Below are positions 59,312-64,000 of a DNA stretch of 64,000 bases, piece after piece; positions within the stretch are counted from its first letter, which is position 1; the number at the start of each line of letters is the position of its first letter. The notes beneath the pieces were generated by a model. That model did no database searches, was not told the DNA's origin, and worked only from the letters and a program-made list of their open reading frames with translations. The stretch comes from JANNBN01 sp031430595 (lineage in GTDB: Bacteria; Actinomycetota; Acidimicrobiia; Acidimicrobiales; JANYDT01), in assembly GCA_031430595.1 (NCBI GenBank), contig JANPBU010000030.1, positions 1-64,000 of the forward strand, given 5' to 3'. Made by a program: the position numbers and the translations under genes.

Positions 59312-60013
59312 ATGAGTGACACGTCGATCGAAACACCTGACCTCACCTACGGTCGTTCTGTCGCTGATCAACGGCTTGACTATCGAATTGGTGAGCTTGA
59401 TGTCGGCGATCTTGCCGGTGACCCATTCACACAGTTCGATCAATGGTTCGCTGAGGCGGTTTCACAGACAGCGGCACAGCAGCAACTCGACGAGCCGTCA
59501 GCGATGACTCTGGCCACTGCTTCGATCAATGCAATTCCTTCGGCGCGGACCGTTCTGCTGAAGGGTTTCGATAAGCGGGGGTTCACGTGGTTTACGAACT
59601 ACGAAAGCCGAAAAGGCTGCGAACTTACCGAGAACCCATTCGCTTCGCTGTGCTTTCGGTGGTCAACCGGCGAGCGTCAAGTCGTCATTTGTGGGCCGGT
59701 CACCCAAATTGATGCGGTCGAAAGCGACGAGTACTTTTTCAGTCGCCCACCCGGAAGTCGAGTTGGTGCAGTAGTAAGTGCACAGAGTACGGTGATAGCT
59801 GACCGCAGCGGTATTGAAGGCGAAGCCGCCCGGCTTCTTGTGAGCCCTGATGATGTGTTGAGGCCAGCACACTGGGGTGGGTTTCGTCTTTCGCCCATTA
59901 CCGTCGAATTTTGGCAGGGCCGGTCGAGTCGATTGCATGATCGTTTACAGTTTGTCCGACAGTCGAGCGACTCAACAGATACCGCATGGAAGGTGCAGCG
60001 ACTTTCACCATGA
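59312..60013 (+). CDS. pdxH: Pyridoxamine 5'-phosphate oxidase
   Basis: The 233-residue product oxidises pyridoxamine or pyridoxine phosphate to PLP using FMN. It has AMTLATASINAIPSARTVLL, GFTWFTNYESRKGCELTENP, WSTGERQVVICGPVTQID, FFSRPPGSRVGAVVSAQST and the end PITVEFWQGRSSRLHDRLQF. Lengths and order match the family. The stop overlaps the next gene's ATG (ATGA). Confidence 0.93.
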   Translation: MSDTSIETPDLTYGRSVADQRLDYRIGELDVGDLAGDPFTQFDQWFAEAVSQTAAQQQLDEPSAMTLATASINAIPSARTVLLKGFDKRGFTWFTNYESRKGCELTENPFASLCFRWSTGERQVVICGPVTQIDAVESDEYFFSRPPGSRVGAVVSAQSTVIADRSGIEGEAARLLVSPDDVLRPAHWGGFRLSPITVEFWQGRSSRLHDRLQFVRQSSDSTDTAWKVQRLSP

Positions 60014-60696
60014 CCGATTCTGGTGAGCGACCGTTTATCGACTACCAACCTGAACGACTGTCAACCGAGGAAGCGCTTCGACGCGGCTCAGCCCTGTACT
60101 CCCGTTTAGATTCTCGTCGAAGCGTGCGGTCGTTCTCACCTGATCCGGTGCCACGTGAACTGGTTGATCTTGCCATCAAGTCAGCTGGCACTGCGCCATC
60201 CGGGGCACATCGTCAACCATGGAAATTCGTGGTTATTGGCGACCCGAACACCAAACACGAAATTCGCCAAGCAGCCGAAGCTGAAGAGCGCATCAACTAC
60301 GACGGAGGCCGTATTGGACCGCAATGGCGTTCTGCGTTGGCACAATTAAAGACTGATGCGAATAAGTCATTTCTTGACGTCGTTCCGTGGATTGTCGTGC
60401 TCTTCGAAGAGCGCTTCTCTTACGGCGAAGATGGATCCGAGCAGCACAACTATTACGTCAAGGAAAGTTGCGGAATTGCGGCCGGATTGTTTGTCGCAGC
60501 ACTCCATGAGATGGGGCTTGCGACGCTTACGCACACGCCATCGCCGATGGTCTTTCTTACGAAACTGCTCGAGCGTCCGAGCAATGAACGGCCGTTCGTG
60601 TTGTTCCCCGTGGGCTATCCATCAGCGCACTGCCAGGTGCCCGATCTTCGTCGTAAGTCACTCGAACAGATCAGTGCCGATTTCCCTCTCGAATGA
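60010..60696 (+). CDS. Nitroreductase-family protein (iodotyrosine-deiodinase-like)
   Basis: The 228-residue product is an FMN enzyme with SRRSVRSFSPDPVPRELVDL, AGTAPSGAHRQPWKFVVIGD, a lid region with SFLDVVPWIVVLFEERF, and GIAAGLFVAALHEMGLATLT. The pattern is close to the BluB/iodotyrosine deiodinase branch, which reduces halogenated or other aromatic substrates. It is translationally coupled to pdxH (ATGA); whether the FMN-dependent pair shares a physiological role is unknown. Confidence 0.85.
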   Translation: MTDSGERPFIDYQPERLSTEEALRRGSALYSRLDSRRSVRSFSPDPVPRELVDLAIKSAGTAPSGAHRQPWKFVVIGDPNTKHEIRQAAEAEERINYDGGRIGPQWRSALAQLKTDANKSFLDVVPWIVVLFEERFSYGEDGSEQHNYYVKESCGIAAGLFVAALHEMGLATLTHTPSPMVFLTKLLERPSNERPFVLFPVGYPSAHCQVPDLRRKSLEQISADFPLE

Positions 60697-60701
60697 TTCA
60701 C

Positions 60702-61295
60702 TCACTCCGGACCAATCTTTCCGGTGGCCCAGTAAACCCTTGCCGCAATTTGGTCACGCCGAAGACCTGTTGAGCGTGCGCGCGATCGAACACTGCCAAC
60801 CAACGATTTTTCGCCGACGATCACAAGACTCGCCTCGGTGTTCGAGATGTTCGAAAACGATGAGAACAGTCCAATGGCAGTTTCGTCGCCTACGAACAAC
60901 AACTCTGATGATTTCTTATCGCAACGCTGTACGAGAAAGTCGATGGCGTTATCGGGTTCGCTGACCCTCACCGATACAGGGTTACCAACCTGTATGTCTC
61001 GATGGAACGTCGCTCCGGGCCGATCACCGTTGGTGAAGGCGATCCATGAAATCCATGATTGACCGTCGGTCTGACCAGAACCCTTGACGGTATAGTGCCG
61101 CCATGCCCCAAATGGAGATTTCGTTGGGCCATTGATCGCTATGGCAACATGCGAGCCAATCGCGACCGGTGTTGGTGACCGGTGATTGTTGGTTTGGGTT
61201 GCAGCTCGAACCTCTACGAGGCGAGCTGATATCGAGCGGACTTCGGTGACCGAACATTGAGTCACGGTTACCTTTGACTGAATCTTGGCAATCAC
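60702..61295 (-). CDS. Siderophore-interacting / FAD-binding-9-like protein
   Basis: The roughly 197-residue product resembles the flavin reductase-like SIP family: HYTVKGSGQTDGQSWISWIA in the flavin domain and ELLFVGDETAIGLFSS in the NAD(P)H domain, ending LRRDQIAARVYWATGKIG. The usual Arg-x-Tyr-(T/S) flavin signature is RHYTVKG here. It is shorter than typical SIPs (about 240-280), so it may be a divergent or trimmed form. GTG at 61295 is chosen because earlier starts overlap the darcynin gene. Confidence 0.6.
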   Translation of the reverse strand: MIAKIQSKVTVTQCSVTEVRSISARLVEVRAATQTNNHRSPTPVAIGSHVAIAINGPTKSPFGAWRHYTVKGSGQTDGQSWISWIAFTNGDRPGATFHRDIQVGNPVSVRVSEPDNAIDFLVQRCDKKSSELLFVGDETAIGLFSSFSNISNTEASLVIVGEKSLVGSVRSRARSTGLRRDQIAARVYWATGKIGPE

Positions 61296-61314
61296 CCGAG
61301 CAGACGTTGCCAAC

Positions 61315-61665
61315 TCACACCGCGTCGACGTTGTAGTGGATTGCGTACCCGTTCTCAACGCTGGCAACGATCTGAACGACGTTGAAGTAGCCGCCCCAGA
61401 ACATGGTCTCGCGAAGTTCTTCGACTACCGCTTGATACGCCATTACTTCTGAGGTTTCCCACATCAGGACGTCAGTCACTTCAGCCGAGAATCCCTCACT
61501 GTCGAAGAAGCGCATTGACACCTTCGGGTGCCGAGCAAGCAGGGGGCGCATCACGTCGTCAAGAAATGCGAATCTTTCCTTCGGCGCCAGCGTTAGCCAT
61601 GGGCGAGTTGTTTGGACGTGCATGAAGAAGACGTGATTGATGGTTTTGGTTTTGGTTTCGCTCAT
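61315..61665 (-). CDS. Darcynin family protein
   Basis: The 116-residue product matches the darcynin family: FFMHVQTTRPWLTLAPKERF, RHPKVSMRFFDSEGFSAEVT, VLMWETSEVMAYQAVVEELR, ETMFWGGYFNVVQIVASVEN. These are small dimeric alpha-beta-barrel-like proteins of unknown function. It is divergent from a LysR regulator, the usual setting for regulator and target, and just upstream of the flavin reductase-like gene. A start at 61689 would add eight residues. Confidence 0.8.
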   Translation of the reverse strand: MSETKTKTINHVFFMHVQTTRPWLTLAPKERFAFLDDVMRPLLARHPKVSMRFFDSEGFSAEVTDVLMWETSEVMAYQAVVEELRETMFWGGYFNVVQIVASVENGYAIHYNVDAV

Positions 61666-61700
61666 GTGTTCATTGTCAGCCTGAAACATACCTTCGTCTA

Positions 61701-61721
61701 GTGCACATGTTTACTGTGTAC
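61701..61721 (+). promoter_or_regulatory. Candidate LysR operator in the darcynin/LysR gap
   Basis: GTGCAC (61701-61706) and GTGTAC (61716-61721) form an imperfect inverted pair (5 of 6 positions) spaced by 9 nt in the gap between the divergent genes. LysR-type regulators usually bind such dyads near their own promoter. The match is short, so confidence is limited. Confidence 0.45.
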
Positions 61722-61732
61722 TGTTGCGTCTG

Positions 61733-62689
61733 ATGCAACTGTTTGACCTGAATCTCTTGCCTGTCCTCCATGCACTTCTTGCTGAGGAGAACGTCACCAA
61801 AGCCGCAGCGCGAGTCAATCTCTCAGTCCCCGCGACGAGTCGTTCGCTCGATCGCGCCCGCAAGATGTTTGGTGACCCACTCCTCGTTCGCCATGGCCGA
61901 GGCGTCGTCATGACACCACGGGCCCGACTGTTGCTTCCCGAACTCAGCGCGCTACTCAGCCAAATCACAGCACTTACGCAACACCCAGAGTCGTTCAATC
62001 CGGGCCGTCTACAGCGCACCTTCGCGATCCGGGCCAACGAGGCGGTGATTTCTGCCGCCGGAGCCCGGCTCGCAAAGATCATCAGTACTGAAGCACCGAA
62101 GTCTGCCCTGCGTTTCCAGATCGAGTCAGCGGACGACATATCGGCGTTGCGCAGTGGTGATGTCGACCTTGCAATCGGGTCGTACAGCGACCTTACCAAC
62201 GATCTTGAAACCGAAGATCTTCTTACCGAGCATGTTGTCTTCGTTATTCGAGCGAACCATCCGCTCGCCCCGAAACGAACGCTGAGCCTTCGTCGCTTCG
62301 CTGAATTCGACCACATCGACACTTCGAGGCATGGTCGTCGACGAACATCGATTGACACCGAACTTGGCGCAGCCGGGCTCACCAGGCGGGTGATCGCAGT
62401 CGTGCCGTCGTTCGCTACCGCGCTGGCCATGGTTGCGACATCTGATGCCGTCGCACTTGCCCCATCCCGACTGGCCTCCGTTTTGGTTAACGCCGGCGTG
62501 CTGAGCGCATACCGACCTCCGATACAGGTTGCGACCGTAACGGTGATGTCTGTCTGGCACCGTAACAACACAGCCGATTCCGCCCATCAGTGGCTTCGAG
62601 CCGCCGTCCGCCGCGCAGCACAACAGGTCGCACTCGATACAACCAACACTCTGAGGTCCCGTCAAGACAACACCGCTGAGCACCGGTAG
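61733..62689 (+). CDS. LysR-family transcriptional regulator
   Basis: The 318-residue product has the winged-helix start MQLFDLNLLPVLHALLAEEN followed by VTKAAARVNLSVPATSRSLD, then a periplasmic-binding-like sensor domain with SGDVDLAIGSYSDL and FVIRANHPLAPKR. It probably senses a small molecule and controls the divergent darcynin-flavoreductase genes. The frame begins at a TTG (61724); the ATG at 61733 fits the family start. It is convergent with dxs. Confidence 0.88.
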   Translation: MQLFDLNLLPVLHALLAEENVTKAAARVNLSVPATSRSLDRARKMFGDPLLVRHGRGVVMTPRARLLLPELSALLSQITALTQHPESFNPGRLQRTFAIRANEAVISAAGARLAKIISTEAPKSALRFQIESADDISALRSGDVDLAIGSYSDLTNDLETEDLLTEHVVFVIRANHPLAPKRTLSLRRFAEFDHIDTSRHGRRRTSIDTELGAAGLTRRVIAVVPSFATALAMVATSDAVALAPSRLASVLVNAGVLSAYRPPIQVATVTVMSVWHRNNTADSAHQWLRAAVRRAAQQVALDTTNTLRSRQDNTAEHR

Positions 62690-62701
62690 TTGTTGTCGGT
62701 T

Positions 62702-64000
62702 CTACGCCTTCTGGTTAGCCGCAACGGCCTTCAAAACCGTCGTGGCGATACCGCCCGCATCGAGGCCAAGCTCAGCCAATATTTGGGCGGGTCGACCCTG
62801 GGCAATGTAACGCGTTGGGGTTCCGATAACAATCGGGGTCACGGCGGGGCGACCCTCACTGGCGGCGATGGTTTGAACCTGATCGATGATCATCGAGCCA
62901 ATTCCGCCATCGCGCATACCATCTTCGACAGTGACGACGATGTGGTGACGGGCAGCGTCGTGCAGCATTTGTGGGTCGAGTGGAACCACCACTCGCGGAT
63001 CCCAAACCGTAATGTTGACGCCTTGCTCAGCGAGTTGGCCTGCCGCAATCTCGGCTGCCTCAAGCATTTTGCCAACTGCGATGATGCAAATGGTGGCGTC
63101 GAGCCCACCTTCGCGAACAAGCCGTGCTGACTTAGCCGAGCCGACTTCGCCGGGCAAAACTTGGCGGGCCACGCCCTTCGGGTACCGCAACATGCTTGGG
63201 CCAGATGTGTTGGACACTGCATCGCCCAACATGACCGCAACTTCTTGGGCCGAAGACGGCGCATAAATCGTCATACCCGGAACCTTCGAAAGCAATGCCA
63301 TGTCGAGTACGCCATGGTGCGACGGCCCATCGTCACCGGTAATACCGGCACGGTCAAGCGCAAACACGACGGGAAGGCAGTGCAACCCAACGTCGAGGTT
63401 GACCTGATCAAACGCCCGGGTAAGAAACGTTGAGTACAACGCAACAACAGGCGTGAGACCGCCCATCGCCATACCGGCAGCGAGGGTCACGGCATGTTGC
63501 TCGGCAATGCCAACATCGTGAAAGCGGCCTGGGTACGCCTCTTGAAACGGGAGTAGGCCGGTGGGGCCCGGCATCGCCGCCGTTATTGCATGAATCTTTG
63601 GGTTGGTCTTCGCTAGGTTGACAAGCGCTTCGCTGAACGCGGTCGTCCAATCGGTGGCTATTTGACCGGACATGACAGGTTGGGGGCCAAGTATCGGATC
63701 AAAGACTTTGACGTCGTGGAGGTTCTTTTCGTCGTCGTGCTCGGCGAACGAGTAACCCCGACCTTTTTGGGTCAACACATGAACGACAATGGCACCCTCG
63801 TATTTGGCGGCGTCTCGCAGCGTCTCTTCCAGCTGAGCAACGTCATGACCGTCGACGGGGCCTACGTAACGAACGCCGAGTGTTTCAAAAAAGGCGTGCG
63901 GTTCATCGGCCAATTCTCGAAGGCCAGCCTTAATGCCCTTGACGGTTCTGCGTCCGAGCGCGCCAACGAGCGGAAGACTTTCGATAATCGACTCGCTTCG
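62702..64000 (-). CDS. dxs: 1-deoxy-D-xylulose-5-phosphate synthase, C-terminal two thirds (partial)
   Basis: The reading frame runs off the window end (64000) with no start. Visible parts are the linker GRRTVKGIKAGLRE with PHAFFETLGVRYVGPVDGHD, then the transketolase pyrimidine domain (FHDVGIAEQHAVTLAAGMAM, ALYSTFLTRAFDQVNLDVGL, FALDRAGITGDDGPSHHGVL) and the C-terminal domain. DXS is the TPP enzyme that joins pyruvate and glyceraldehyde 3-phosphate as the first step of the MEP isoprenoid route. It is convergent with the LysR gene and overlaps nothing. Confidence 0.96.
   Translation of the reverse strand, partial: RSESIIESLPLVGALGRRTVKGIKAGLRELADEPHAFFETLGVRYVGPVDGHDVAQLEETLRDAAKYEGAIVVHVLTQKGRGYSFAEHDDEKNLHDVKVFDPILGPQPVMSGQIATDWTTAFSEALVNLAKTNPKIHAITAAMPGPTGLLPFQEAYPGRFHDVGIAEQHAVTLAAGMAMGGLTPVVALYSTFLTRAFDQVNLDVGLHCLPVVFALDRAGITGDDGPSHHGVLDMALLSKVPGMTIYAPSSAQEVAVMLGDAVSNTSGPSMLRYPKGVARQVLPGEVGSAKSARLVREGGLDATICIIAVGKMLEAAEIAAGQLAEQGVNITVWDPRVVVPLDPQMLHDAARHHIVVTVEDGMRDGGIGSMIIDQVQTIAASEGRPAVTPIVIGTPTRYIAQGRPAQILAELGLDAGGIATTVLKAVAANQKA

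Overview
The window reads as a chromosome segment of a high-to-moderate GC actinobacterium, most likely of the class Acidimicrobiia (Ilumatobacter-like freshwater or marine lineages). This placement is an inference from gene content: a resuscitation-promoting-factor-like protein, a mycothiol-type maleylpyruvate isomerase domain, an MgtE_N/DUF1003 gene pair, a DUF1800/DUF1501 pair, L22 with a long helix-hairpin-helix tail, and frequent GTG starts. No phylogeny was run.

Region 1 (1-16.0 kb, all + strand) is the translation and transcription core: the end of tuf, rpsJ, then rplC-rplD-rplW-rplB-rpsS-rplV-rpsC-rplP-rpmC-rpsQ, rplN-rplX-rplE-rpsZ-rpsH-rplF-rplR-rpsE-rpmD-rplO, secY-adk, infA-rpmJ-rpsM-rpsK-rpsD-rpoA-rplQ. 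Many genes overlap by 1-4 nt. A strong terminator separates rpsJ from rplC, and rplC has its own roughly 240-nt structured leader. infA appears to start with CTG behind a perfect AGGAGG. A clear terminator closes the cluster after rplQ.

Region 2 (16.4-27.6 kb) holds truA, a secreted alpha/beta hydrolase, a secreted metalloprotease, a thioesterase-like protein, an orphan ABC ATPase, a shortened TspO, an APH-type phosphotransferase, a glyoxalase-fold protein, and the MgtE_N/CBS plus DUF1003 pair. In the middle sits an AbiEi/DUF559-type gene bracketed by two copies of a palindromic element that share a perfect direct repeat. This is the best candidate here for an undescribed single-gene mobile or self-targeting unit.

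Region 3 (27.6-34.1 kb) is accessory: a lone VapB-like antitoxin, a run of small and probably frameshifted membrane or lipoprotein genes, a DUF4143 ATPase preceded by three 23-bp tandem repeats, engB, a maleylpyruvate-isomerase/monooxygenase fusion, and an AtuA-family gene whose N-terminus carries a triplicated 24-bp unit.

Region 4 (34.2-46.6 kb) is mostly envelope: the DUF1800/DUF1501 pair, a CrtL-type lycopene cyclase, and the pbpC plus giant alpha-2-macroglobulin operon. Next come a decayed patch with a Fic-domain fragment and tRNA-Arg(CCU).

Region 5 (47.4-64 kb) has a CoA-transferase/HMG-CoA-lyase pair, a PLP lyase, a sugar dehydrogenase, two c-di-GMP signalling proteins (one with a degenerate EAL domain), an Rpf-like protein, mscL, an MpaB-like protein, pdxH plus a nitroreductase, a LysR/darcynin/flavoreductase-like module, and the 3' part of dxs, which runs off the window end.
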